Shown here: piece by piece, positions 26,368 through 35,081 of the stretch
Position numbering within the stretch: the stretch's first letter is position 1
Layout: each line of letters opens with the position of its first letter
From: Nitrospirota bacterium
Lineage (GTDB): Bacteria; Nitrospirota; UBA9217
Direction: 5' to 3'
Length of the DNA: 64,000 nucleotides
Assembly: GCA_023229435.1 (NCBI GenBank)
Contig: JALNZF010000007.1
Location: 62,001-126,000 of the forward strand
Program-made: the position numbers and the translations under genes
Notes under the pieces: generated by a model
What the model was told of the DNA's origin: nothing
Seen by the model: the letters and a program-made list of their open reading frames with translations, nothing else
Databases searched by the model: none

Positions 26368-27168
26368 ATGCCCCTTCGTTTACACTTCACGATATTTCTC
26401 GTCATCTCCCTCGCACTCCACGCGCTGGTCATCGCGGCTCTGTTCCTTATAAAGCCGACACATCCGGAGATGCCCCTGATCACGCCGGTTACGATCGTGA
26501 ACCTGCCTCAGCAAAAGATCAACCAGCTGCCGCCGCTGGATCGGCCGACACCGGTGCCTCCATCTCCTCCTGCTCCTGTTCCGGAACGATTTAAACCGGA
26601 AAAACCACTGCCTCCCAGCGCTGTGCCCCTGCCAAAGAAATTCGGCACAAGCGAGGAGGTCAAGCTTCCAAAAACCGTGCCGCGCACCGGGGTGCCGGAG
26701 GGAGCGGAGCGCGGCAAGAAGACGGGGAAGACGGGCAGCAAACCGCATAAAGAGACCGGCCCGCTCCCCTTTTTGACCCAGAACGACATCGACGAGCTCG
26801 CGCGCAAAGGCATGCCCAAAAAAAGACCGGGTGATGATTCCGTCACCCTCGATACGGACGAATTCAAATTCATGTCCTACAACCGCTGGCTCAAGGTCAA
26901 GGTCGAGAGCGTGCTCCAGTATCCCGAGCTCGCGGCAATATCCGGCTACCAGGGAACGCTTTACCTCCTGTTCGATATTATGAAGGACGGCTCTCTCGGC
27001 AGACTGGAGATATTGAAGTCGTCCGGGTACAAGATACTGGACGACGAGGCGCTCCGCTCGATCCGCGATTCTGCGCCGTACCAGCCGCTCCCCGATGAGT
27101 GGAATCTGGAGCGGTATTCCATTCGCGCCGCCGTGCTGTTCTACCTGGGCGCCGGGTATATTCGATGA
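26368..27168 (+). CDS. TonB-like energy transducer
   Basis: A 266-residue protein that couples the inner-membrane proton motive force to outer-membrane transport. Residues 8-30 form the membrane anchor with the conserved SLALHALVIA (Ser/His pair), followed by a Pro-rich spanner (PPLDRPTPVPPSPPAPVP) and a C-terminal TonB domain around residues 180-260 (YQGTLYLLFDIMKDGSLG). ExbB/ExbD are not encoded nearby. The ATG at 26368 begins the hydrophobic anchor without a good ribosome-binding site. Its stop overlaps the next start. Confidence 0.88.
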   Translation: MPLRLHFTIFLVISLALHALVIAALFLIKPTHPEMPLITPVTIVNLPQQKINQLPPLDRPTPVPPSPPAPVPERFKPEKPLPPSAVPLPKKFGTSEEVKLPKTVPRTGVPEGAERGKKTGKTGSKPHKETGPLPFLTQNDIDELARKGMPKKRPGDDSVTLDTDEFKFMSYNRWLKVKVESVLQYPELAAISGYQGTLYLLFDIMKDGSLGRLEILKSSGYKILDDEALRSIRDSAPYQPLPDEWNLERYSIRAAVLFYLGAGYIR

Positions 27169-28361
27169 CTGACTTGATTAAAATAGGCGCAGCCTTCGCT
27201 CTCATCGTGTTCCTTCTGCGCCTTCGCTGGAACCTCGGCCTGGTGATGCTGCTCGGCGCGGTCTTCCTCGGATCGCTTTATCTCCTCGGCCCGATAAAAC
27301 AGGCGCGAGTCCTGTTTGACTCGACAATCGATCCAGTGACGATAAACCTGGTGACCGGTCTCGTTCTCATCATGGTGCTCGAGAACATCATCAGGAAACG
27401 GGGCGTTCTCAAACGCATGATGGAGACCGTCGTGAACGTGGCCAGAGACCGCCGTATCGCCATGGCCGTGCTGCCCGGTGTAATCGGCCTCCTGCCCTCG
27501 GCAGGCGGGGCGGCCTTCTCGGCGCCCATGGTGCAGGAGGCCGCGGCCGACGCGGACATGCGGCCGGAGCACAAGGCCTTTGTCAATTACTGGTTCCGGC
27601 ACATCTGGGAATATATCTCGCCGCTCTACCCCGGCATCGTGCTGGCTGCCGCGGTAACAAAAATACCGACCAACAAGCTGCTTCTTTCCCAGCTCCCGCT
27701 GCCGATCGCGGTCATCGTCGTCGGCGCGCTGCTTGGATTCCGGGGAACAGCGGTCCGGGCCATCGCGGGAAAACGGGACTGGAACGAGTTCAAGGCGCTC
27801 TTCGTGTCCCTGCTCCCGATCACGATCTCGATCGTTCTTGTTGTCGCGTTCAAACTGCCGCTGGCGATTGCCATGGCAATGATCGTGGTCGCCATGCTTC
27901 TATTCTTTCGGTACACGAGGAGCGAGCTTTGGACCACGCTTCGCGAAAGCGTTTCGCCCAATGTCATGCTCATGGTCATCGGCATCATGGTGTTCAAGGG
28001 GATGCTCGAAGCGTCCGGCGCCATTGAGGCCTTACCCCTCTTTTTTGAGCAGAGCGGACTTCCAACGGGTATTGTTCTGTTCGCGCTTCCGTTCATCGTG
28101 GGCCTCTTGACGGGACTCACCGTCGGCTTCGTCGGCGCCACCTTCCCGATCATCACGGCCATGATGGGCGGCCATCCGGACCCGGCCACAATCACCTTCG
28201 CCTTCGCGAGCGGTTTTGCCGGCGTGATGCTCTCCCCCACCCACCTCTGCCTGCTGCTGACGATCCGGTACTTCAAGGCCGACATGGCCGGAACCTATCG
28301 TTTGCTCTACCTTCCGACCGCGCTCGTATTCCTTGTCGGCCTCGCACTGTTTCTGGTGTAA
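27165..28361 (+). CDS. DUF401-family integral membrane protein
   Basis: The 398-residue protein has about ten to eleven hydrophobic helices and matches the DUF401 family, seen in GLLPSAGGAAFSAPMVQ and FVGATFPIITAM. These resemble the signature motifs of anion/carboxylate permeases (IT superfamily), so transport is plausible, but no substrate is known. ATG 27165 overlaps the tonB stop (ATGA), so it is co-translated with the TonB-like protein. Confidence 0.82.
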   Translation: MTDLIKIGAAFALIVFLLRLRWNLGLVMLLGAVFLGSLYLLGPIKQARVLFDSTIDPVTINLVTGLVLIMVLENIIRKRGVLKRMMETVVNVARDRRIAMAVLPGVIGLLPSAGGAAFSAPMVQEAAADADMRPEHKAFVNYWFRHIWEYISPLYPGIVLAAAVTKIPTNKLLLSQLPLPIAVIVVGALLGFRGTAVRAIAGKRDWNEFKALFVSLLPITISIVLVVAFKLPLAIAMAMIVVAMLLFFRYTRSELWTTLRESVSPNVMLMVIGIMVFKGMLEASGAIEALPLFFEQSGLPTGIVLFALPFIVGLLTGLTVGFVGATFPIITAMMGGHPDPATITFAFASGFAGVMLSPTHLCLLLTIRYFKADMAGTYRLLYLPTALVFLVGLALFLV

Positions 28362-28429
28362 CTGCCTGAATTTCCGTCACCTTATTCTTCTTGCCTTTTC
28401 AGCGTATTTATAGTAATTTTTCATCATCC

Positions 28430-28720
28430 ATGGACTTCAAAACCGTCATAACAATGCTGTTAAGCCGCTTTCAGACGCACAAAGTAAGACGGGGAACCAT
28501 GATCTCCCGTGCAGCGGAAAAGGAAATACGCGAGGCGGCGCATTCGGAATCCTTTCGTAATGACATGAAGACCGTCGCGGACTCCCGGCACAATCCGTTC
28601 ATAAAGGACGGCAACGCTGATGTCGATGCCTATATTGTATTCGTTTCCGACTTCAACGAGTTCATCAATCATGCGCCCAAACGGTTCGAGCCCATGGTGA
28701 ACACCGATATGCGACTGTAA
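28430..28720 (+). CDS. Small hypothetical protein
   Basis: I do not recognise this 96-residue protein. It begins MDFKTVITMLLSRF, is charged, has no membrane helix and no Cys, and ends in HAPKRFEPMVNTDMRL. Some DxD-type acidic positions occur (NADVDAYIVFVSDFNEF). The upstream 30 bp resemble the sequence before argD (see findings). Whether it is translated is supported only by its position and normal codon use. Confidence 0.5.
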   Translation: MDFKTVITMLLSRFQTHKVRRGTMISRAAEKEIREAAHSESFRNDMKTVADSRHNPFIKDGNADVDAYIVFVSDFNEFINHAPKRFEPMVNTDMRL

Positions 28721-28871
28721 CATGCAGTATTCCGCAACCGGCTTATGAAATCTTTCTGGTTCTCCCCATCCGCTCTCTCCCGCCCTCACATGACGCAACC
28801 ATCTCCCCTCCGCGTCGTTTCAATATAATTTCCGTTTGATTTTTCAACGTATTTATGTTACTTTCGTCAAC

Positions 28872-30065
28872 ATGATCACTAACGATATACTGTCAGATTC
28901 CCAGAAATACATTATGAATACCTACAGCCGGCAGCCGCTCGTGCTCGTGAAAGGCCGGGGCACGAAGGTCTACGATTCCGACGGACGGGAGTACCTCGAT
29001 TTCGTTACCGGCGTGGCCGTATGCAACCTCGGTCACTGCCATCCGCGGGTGGTGGTGGCGCTCCAGAAACAGGCGCAGCGGCTGATGCACGTGTCGAACC
29101 ATTTTCACAATGAACCGCAGATCAATCTGGCGAAGCTGCTCGTTTCCAATTCTTTCGCGGACAAGGTGTTCTTCTGCAACTCCGGCACCGAGGCTGTCGA
29201 GGCCGCCATCAAGCTCGCGCGGCGATATGCCCGGGAGGTGCTGAAACAGGACCGGTTCGAGATCATTACCATGCGGGGATCGTTCCATGGACGGACCTAC
29301 GGTGCCCTGTCCGCCACGGCACAGGAAAAGTTCCACAAGGGGTTCGAGCCGATCGTGCCGGGATTCCGGTACGTCCCGTTCAACGATGTCGCGGCCGTCG
29401 AAGCTGCGGTGAATGAACACACCTGCGCCGTGCTCGTGGAACCGGTCCAGGGCGAGGGCGGGGTGATCGTGCCGGCGCCGGCCTATCTGAAGGAGCTCCG
29501 GGACCTCTGCGACAGGAACAACATGCTGCTCATGCTCGATGAGATCCAGACCGGCATGGGCCGGACCGGAAAGTTCTTCGCGTATGAGCATGCGGGAATT
29601 ACACCCGATGTCGTCATGCTCGCGAAAGGGCTCGGGGGAGGCATGCCGATCGGCGCGCTCCTTGCCACGGACAAGGTTTCCCAGGCATTCACGCCCGGGA
29701 CCCACGGCTCGACCTTCGGCGGCAATCCGCTGGCCTGTGCCGCGGCAATTGCCTCGATCGAAGCCCTGATCGAGGACAACATCATCATCCCGAATGTGGT
29801 CCAACTGGGCGCCTATTTCCAACAGGGTCTTGAGAACCTGAAACAAAAATATTCTTTTGTGAGGGACGTCCGGGGGCAGGGACTCCTGATCGGCATGGAA
29901 CTTGACGTGAACGGCAAGGAGATCGTCTCCGCCGGCATCAGGGAAGGCATGCTGATCAATTGCACCATGGATACCGTGCTGCGGTTCATGCCGCCGCTCA
30001 TCGTCACCGAGGAGGAGATCGACCTCCTTATCGAGGCGCTTGACCGGATCTTCGCGAAGCGGTGA
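28872..30065 (+). CDS. argD: Acetylornithine aminotransferase
   Basis: A 397-residue PLP aminotransferase of arginine synthesis that converts N-acetylglutamate semialdehyde to acetylornithine. Motifs: GVAVCNLGHCHP, FCNSGTEAVEAAIKLAR, SFHGRTYGALSATAQ, LDEIQTGMGRTG, and the Schiff-base lysine in MLAKGLGGGMPIGA. I start it at the ATG of MITNDILSDS. argF follows 120 bp downstream after a palindromic repeat, so the pair forms an arg operon or neighbourhood. Confidence 0.96.
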   Translation: MITNDILSDSQKYIMNTYSRQPLVLVKGRGTKVYDSDGREYLDFVTGVAVCNLGHCHPRVVVALQKQAQRLMHVSNHFHNEPQINLAKLLVSNSFADKVFFCNSGTEAVEAAIKLARRYAREVLKQDRFEIITMRGSFHGRTYGALSATAQEKFHKGFEPIVPGFRYVPFNDVAAVEAAVNEHTCAVLVEPVQGEGGVIVPAPAYLKELRDLCDRNNMLLMLDEIQTGMGRTGKFFAYEHAGITPDVVMLAKGLGGGMPIGALLATDKVSQAFTPGTHGSTFGGNPLACAAAIASIEALIEDNIIIPNVVQLGAYFQQGLENLKQKYSFVRDVRGQGLLIGMELDVNGKEIVSAGIREGMLINCTMDTVLRFMPPLIVTEEEIDLLIEALDRIFAKR

Positions 30066-30074
30066 CCTGAGAAG

Positions 30075-30164
30075 CAGCTCATAGTCGATAGCCCATAGCT
30101 GACAGCGAACAGTTCTCAACTCACCATCGTACATTAGCACTATTTATCCATCAGCTATGAGCTG
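30075..30164. repeat. Palindromic repeat between argD and argF
   Basis: CAGCTCATAG (30075-30084) and CTATGAGCTG (30155-30164) are exact inverted repeats, with internal repeats of ATAGC. The repeat fills the argD-argF gap and could act as a partial terminator or an RNA processing site. I see no ORF. Confidence 0.65.
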
Positions 30165-30185
30165 TCAACTTCCTCTGGAGATTAC

Positions 30186-31106
30186 ATGAAAAAAGATCTG
30201 CTCGCGATTTCCGACCTTACCCCGAAGGACATTGAGAATATCCTCACGCGTTCCGCGACATTGAAAAAGCTGCTGGAGCAGGGGAAACCGCATCAGACGC
30301 TCAAAGGCAAGTCTCTCGGAATGATCTTCGAGAAGGCCTCGACCCGTACACGGGTGTCCTTCGAGGTGGGCATGTTCCAGCTCGGCGGCCAGGCGCTGTT
30401 CCTGTCGCAAAACGACCTTCAGATCGGACGCGGCGAACCCATCGCCGACACGGCGCGCACCCTCTCCCGCTACCTCGACGGCATCATGATCCGCACCTTT
30501 GCGCAGAAAACGATCGAAGAGCTGGCGCGCTTCGCGTCGATCCCGGTGATCAACGGACTGACCGACGCTCATCACCCGTGCCAGGCCCTTGCGGACCTGC
30601 TCACCATCCAGGAGAAGAAGAAAAAACTGAAGGGGCTTACGCTCGCGTACGTGGGAGACGGGAACAATGTCGCCAACTCGCTTATCCAGGCCTGTGTGAA
30701 AGTCGGCATGCATTTCGCCATCGCCTCTCCGCGCGGGTACGAGCTTGACGGTGCTATTATGAGGCAGGCGAAAGCCGAGGGAAAGCAGACCAACGCGGAG
30801 GTACTCGTCACGAATGACCCCCTCCAGGCGGTCAGGAACGCGGACGTTGTGTACACCGATGTCTGGGCGAGTATGGGACAGGAAGCGGAACACACGAAAC
30901 GGATGAAGGCATTCAAGGGATACGCGGTGGACGCGAAACTCATGAAGTCCGCCCGCAAGGGGGCGATCGTGATGCACTGCCTGCCCGCCCATCGCAACGA
31001 GGAGATCGCCGCGGAGGTTATCGATGGTCCGCAGTCAGTGATCTTTGACCAGGCAGAGAACCGCCTGCACGTGCAAAAGGCGGTGCTCGATATGCTCCTG
31101 GGTTAA
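30186..31106 (+). CDS. argF: Ornithine carbamoyltransferase
   Basis: A 306-residue enzyme that makes citrulline from ornithine and carbamoyl phosphate. It has the carbamoyl-phosphate motif STRTRVSFE (residues about 52-60), the DxxHPCQALAD motif, and the ornithine-binding box MHCLPAHRNEE near residue 265. Start ATG 30186 follows GGAGATTAC. Functionally it follows argD in arginine synthesis. Confidence 0.97.
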   Translation: MKKDLLAISDLTPKDIENILTRSATLKKLLEQGKPHQTLKGKSLGMIFEKASTRTRVSFEVGMFQLGGQALFLSQNDLQIGRGEPIADTARTLSRYLDGIMIRTFAQKTIEELARFASIPVINGLTDAHHPCQALADLLTIQEKKKKLKGLTLAYVGDGNNVANSLIQACVKVGMHFAIASPRGYELDGAIMRQAKAEGKQTNAEVLVTNDPLQAVRNADVVYTDVWASMGQEAEHTKRMKAFKGYAVDAKLMKSARKGAIVMHCLPAHRNEEIAAEVIDGPQSVIFDQAENRLHVQKAVLDMLLG

Positions 31107-31128
31107 CATAATAAATTGCAACTACGCA

Positions 31129-31300
31129 GGTTCAATGTTCCAGGTTCACGGTTCAAGGTTGGAACGCCATGAAAATAAAGCAATTTTAAAGATACCTCTC
31201 TGATCGAATTTGAAATGATGGATGACAGGATCAAAGCTCCCGTGGTTTATTCTGCCTAAACCATGAACCTTAAACCGTGAACTTGACAACCTGAGTGGTG
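31129..31300. repeat. Palindromic repeat, GGTTCACGGTTCAAGG family
   Basis: GGTTCACGGTTCAAGGTT (31143-31160) faces AACCTTAAACCGTGAAC (31266-31282), followed by GACAACC, the inverse of the GGTTGTC that opens the copies at 19216 and 40999. The interior is unique AT-rich sequence. It separates argF from the amidotransferase gene. Confidence 0.7.
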
Positions 31301-31400
31301 ATAATAAATCTCAAATTAGAATGTTACACTGACAAACCTCCCAAAATATGGTACAAATATTTGCATCGAGCGTTATCATTCTATTTTGGGAGGAATGCGC

Positions 31401-32108
31401 ATGAAGCCCTTGATCGGAATCACCATGAACCACGAGGCTCAGCCCGGCAGGGACCTGAACATACTCGATCAGGATTACGGCAAGGCGGTGTTTCGCGCAG
31501 GCGGGTTTCCCGTTCCCATCCTCGGGATCGAAACCGCCATTCCCGATCTGGTGAAACGTCTGGACGGTTTTATCTTCACCGGAGGAGATGATATTGACCC
31601 GCGTTTCTACAAAGAGAAGCCCTTGTCCGGCGCCCGCATGCAGATCTCTCCTGATGCGCGCACCCGGTTCGAGCTCGAGCTCTTCAAGGCCGTCTTAAAA
31701 GCGAAGAAACCCGTGCTGGCCATTTGCTACGGCGCGCAGCTCGCAAATGTCGCGTTGGGCGGTAAACTGTATCAGGACATCGGGCTTCAGGTTCCCAACC
31801 CGATCAAGCATGGCGCGGCGCGACCCGGGGAAAAGGTCTTTCATGATGTCGATGTGTTCGAGGGAACGCTGCTCTCGTGTGTCATGGGCGCTCCCCGGAT
31901 CCGGGTGCGGAGTGCGCACCACCAAAGCGTAAAAAATCCCGGCAGGGGGCTCCATCTTTCCGCAGTGTCCCACGACCGGGTGATCGAGGCGCTGGAGACC
32001 AGGACAAAAAACTTTTTCCTTGCAATACAGTGGCACCCGGAAAAGACTCCCAATGACCGATATACCAAGAAACTGTTCAAGGCACTCGTCAACGCAGCAA
32101 AAACATGA
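31401..32108 (+). CDS. Class I glutamine amidotransferase-like hydrolase (PuuD/peptidase C26)
   Basis: A 235-residue protein of the gamma-glutamyl-gamma-aminobutyrate hydrolase family. The catalytic Cys is in AICYGAQ and the His/Glu pair in QWHPEKT; the substrate-binding GGDDIDP loop precedes them. ATG 31401 has GGGAGGA at a good distance; ATG 31395 is too close to it. Real substrate unknown; peptides or gamma-glutamyl amides are typical. It overlaps the start assigned to the next gene. Confidence 0.92.
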   Translation: MKPLIGITMNHEAQPGRDLNILDQDYGKAVFRAGGFPVPILGIETAIPDLVKRLDGFIFTGGDDIDPRFYKEKPLSGARMQISPDARTRFELELFKAVLKAKKPVLAICYGAQLANVALGGKLYQDIGLQVPNPIKHGAARPGEKVFHDVDVFEGTLLSCVMGAPRIRVRSAHHQSVKNPGRGLHLSAVSHDRVIEALETRTKNFFLAIQWHPEKTPNDRYTKKLFKALVNAAKT

Positions 32109-33711
32109 CCCCGCCGGAAAGGCCCGGACGCGAACTGCGTTCGTGTGCCTTCTCCTCCTTACGCTGATCATAACGCCTGCTGCCGGTTGCCATCGATCCG
32201 ATGATGAGCGCCTTCCCGGACATCTCTACCTCCGGTTGAACAGCAACCCGACAACCCTCGATCCCGCCCTGATCACCGATGTTCAGGGCGGAGGAATCGC
32301 CGCAAAGCTCTTCAATGGTCTTGTCCGCTTCAACGAGAACCTCGACATTGTTCCCGATGTCGCCCGTTCGTGGAAGCTGTCCGACGACCATGTGACGTAT
32401 ACCTTCCATCTCAGACGTGATGTCCGCTTCAGCAACGGCAGAAAGATCACGGCGCGGGACTTCAAATATTCCTTTGAACGCGTGCTCACCCCTGAAACGA
32501 AAGCGCCTCTCACCTGGGTCCTTGACCGGATCGAAGGAGCAAACGACTTTATCGCGGGCAAGGCCGGGAGCGTATCGGGTATCCGCGTCCTCAACGACCA
32601 TACGCTCGCGATTAAACTGCAGAGACCGTTCGGGCCTTTCCTCTCACTCCTTGCAATGACCGCCGCATATGTGGTTCCCCGTGAAGAGGTGGAGCGGCTC
32701 GGCCAGAACTTCGGCACCCACCCCGTCGGCAGCGGTCCGTATCTTCTCACCGAATGGAAACATGGTCAATTCATCGTGCTCGCGGCGCGTGAGGATTATT
32801 TCGAAGGCAGGCTGAAGCTGACCGGCATCTTCTACCGTGTCATCCCCGAGGACCTCACCGCAGTAATGGAATTCGAGACCGGGCATCTTGACGTGCTCCA
32901 GATACCATCATCGGAATACAAGCGCTACACGACCGATCCCGAATGGCGCGACCAGGTCTACGGCAAACCGGGCTTAAACAGCTACTATCTCGGCCTCAAC
33001 TGCACGCGCCCCCCGTTCGACGATATCCGGGTCCGGCAAGCGGTGAATATGGCTGTCGACCGAAAGCATATTTTAAATACGATCTTTGAAAAACGCGGGG
33101 TGCTTGCCGGTGGACCGATCCCGCCGGGTCTTTGGAAGAGCACGGCGTTGTTGAAGAATAGTGAGGGATACGGTTTCGACCCGGACAAGGCCAGGAAACT
33201 GATCCGAGAGGCGGGGGCTGAGGGAAAAACAATCAGGATTTTCATCACCGCTGACCCCGAGGTCCTGGACATCATCGAGGTCGTCCAGAGCTATCTCTCC
33301 CGGGCGGGGCTCAAAGCGGAGATCGTACAACTTGACTGGAGCGCCTTCAAAGCAGCCGTGAACGAAGGAGAACCTGACGCGTTCTGGCTTTCCTGGTGGG
33401 CTGATTATCCGGACCCGGAAAACTTCCTCTTTCCGCTCTTTCACTCAGCGAACGCCGGCTCCTCCGGGAACCGTACACGCTGCCTGGATCCGGAACTCGA
33501 CCGGCTGATCGAGACGGCACAACAAACCATGGACGCGCATCTGCGCTATCATCTCTACCGTCAGGCCGAGAAAAGGGTCATCAGAAACGCGCCCTGGCTC
33601 TTCATGTGGCACAAAACCGATTACCTGGTGATCCAGCCGTGGGTAAAGGATTTCAAGATCTATCCCCTCTACTCCATTGACAAGCGCGTGGATATCACGG
33701 TGCAGAGGTAA
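32053..33711 (+). CDS. Peptide-type ABC transporter substrate-binding lipoprotein (SBP family 5)
   Basis: A periplasmic binding lipoprotein of the DppA/OppA family. A hydrophobic stretch ends in a lipobox TPAAGC, so the mature protein is anchored by lipid. Family motifs follow: NPTTLDPAL, DVARSWKLSDDHVTYTFHLR, and GSGPYLL. No permease or ATPase gene is adjacent, so it is an orphan binding protein or uses a transporter elsewhere. The start is uncertain: ATG 32053 lies inside the previous gene and leaves a long N-region before the signal; a GTG near 32141 is possible but has no good ribosome-binding site. Confidence 0.88.
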   Translation: MTDIPRNCSRHSSTQQKHDPAGKARTRTAFVCLLLLTLIITPAAGCHRSDDERLPGHLYLRLNSNPTTLDPALITDVQGGGIAAKLFNGLVRFNENLDIVPDVARSWKLSDDHVTYTFHLRRDVRFSNGRKITARDFKYSFERVLTPETKAPLTWVLDRIEGANDFIAGKAGSVSGIRVLNDHTLAIKLQRPFGPFLSLLAMTAAYVVPREEVERLGQNFGTHPVGSGPYLLTEWKHGQFIVLAAREDYFEGRLKLTGIFYRVIPEDLTAVMEFETGHLDVLQIPSSEYKRYTTDPEWRDQVYGKPGLNSYYLGLNCTRPPFDDIRVRQAVNMAVDRKHILNTIFEKRGVLAGGPIPPGLWKSTALLKNSEGYGFDPDKARKLIREAGAEGKTIRIFITADPEVLDIIEVVQSYLSRAGLKAEIVQLDWSAFKAAVNEGEPDAFWLSWWADYPDPENFLFPLFHSANAGSSGNRTRCLDPELDRLIETAQQTMDAHLRYHLYRQAEKRVIRNAPWLFMWHKTDYLVIQPWVKDFKIYPLYSIDKRVDITVQR

Positions 33712-33747
33712 GGATTAATATAAAAAAGGCGCCTTGCTAAACAAAAA

Positions 33748-33776
33748 CCGCCGGTTAAAATATCTTTAACCGGCGG
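33748..33776. terminator. Bidirectional intrinsic terminator
   Basis: CCGCCGGTTAAA and TTTAACCGGCGG form a 12-bp perfect stem with a 5-nt loop, between convergent genes. On the minus strand it is followed by a T-rich stretch (AAAAA on the plus strand at 33743-33747), and it would end both the lipoprotein and the ccsB transcripts. Confidence 0.85.
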
Positions 33777-33821
33777 TCATAATTATTGAGACATTGCCTT
33801 ACGAAGACGGATTTTTTTCTC

Positions 33822-35057
33822 TTAGTTCATCCCGCCGTACGAATGGAGACCGGAGAGCACCAGGTTGACCCCCAGGTAGGTGAAGATCACCGAGAGAAAA
33901 CCCAGGCATGCGATCACCGCCATCTGAGTGCCCTTCCAACCGCGCACATAGCGCGCGTGAAGGTAGATGGCATATACGAACCAGGTGATGAGCGACCAGG
34001 TCTCTTTCGGGTCCCAGCTCCAATAGGTGCCCCAGGCGCTGTTCGCCCAGACCGCGCCGGTAAGGATGCCCGCGGTGAGCAGCGGCCAGCCCACAGCGAT
34101 CATTTTATACGTAATTTCTTCGAGCATATCGCTCGACAGCGTGTATTGTTTTATCAGTGTCTCCAGTTTCAATCCCTGCGTCCACACCAGCGTAAACAGT
34201 GCGGCAACAGCGGCCCAGGACACAACGATAACAAAAACCGACTGGTTCAAAAATGTTGATTCGAACATATGCTTTCGGAAACTTTCTTCGGATGCCGCCT
34301 GCCTGAAAAGCGCAAAATCAACCCCCATGGCAATAAGCAGTCCCACGGCAAGGGTTACACATAACGACCAGAAAAGGTACACTTGTCTTTTATTGCGCGC
34401 GCCTGCCACCGTAAGATAAACCACCCAGGCAAAAAATATGCTGCCGAGTCCATACCAGAACACCCTTTTCATATTTCCGCCCGCGGCCGCCATACTGTAG
34501 CCCAGGGTAGTAAGACCCGCTATCAATCCAAGGGCAATGAAAAGGTGCAAAACGGAGCCGCGGTCCTCCATATCGTTCAGCATATAGATTATGCATACGG
34601 AAAAAGCGACGCTGAAGGCCGCGTACCCCAGAAAACTGATGAGGACGTGATAGAACAGCCAGTTGCTCTTGAGCGCCGGGACCAGGGGCGTGATGTCGGT
34701 TTCGATCCCCGCCACATTGATGAACGCGAGCGCGAGAAAGGCGACCGGCAGCACGAATGCTCCGAAGGCCCTGGTCTTATATTTGTACTCAACGATGAGA
34801 TAGATGAGCACGGTGCTCCACGTGAAGAATACCAGGGATTCGTAGAGGTTGGTCAGGGGGACCCTGCCGATGTCCATCTGATACGACTCGCGCCACCGGA
34901 GGAACAGGGCGATCGTCTGAATGACAAAACCGCCCAGCGTCACGATCGTGGCGGTCTTTCCTATGATCTCCTTTTTAAAGGACAGAAAACTGATATAGCA
35001 TACCATGGCAGCCAGATACGCCAGGGTCGCTATGGTGAAGAGCAGTGAACTTTGCAT
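33822..35057 (-). CDS. ccsB: System II cytochrome c biogenesis protein CcsB (CcsA/ResC-like)
   Basis: A 411-residue membrane protein with about ten helices and the haem-handling WWD motif WGTYWSWDPKETWSL (residues near 345), by which haem is presented to apocytochromes. It works with ResB. Six to eight of its helices resemble the CcsA-type haem-handling domain. It ends at the terminator hairpin downstream and starts 24 bp after resB, forming an operon. It is needed to attach the haems of the cytochromes of this locus. Confidence 0.95.
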   Translation of the reverse strand: MQSSLLFTIATLAYLAAMVCYISFLSFKKEIIGKTATIVTLGGFVIQTIALFLRWRESYQMDIGRVPLTNLYESLVFFTWSTVLIYLIVEYKYKTRAFGAFVLPVAFLALAFINVAGIETDITPLVPALKSNWLFYHVLISFLGYAAFSVAFSVCIIYMLNDMEDRGSVLHLFIALGLIAGLTTLGYSMAAAGGNMKRVFWYGLGSIFFAWVVYLTVAGARNKRQVYLFWSLCVTLAVGLLIAMGVDFALFRQAASEESFRKHMFESTFLNQSVFVIVVSWAAVAALFTLVWTQGLKLETLIKQYTLSSDMLEEITYKMIAVGWPLLTAGILTGAVWANSAWGTYWSWDPKETWSLITWFVYAIYLHARYVRGWKGTQMAVIACLGFLSVIFTYLGVNLVLSGLHSYGGMN

Positions 35058-35081
35058 TGAACCCTCCTGAAGAAAACGCTG

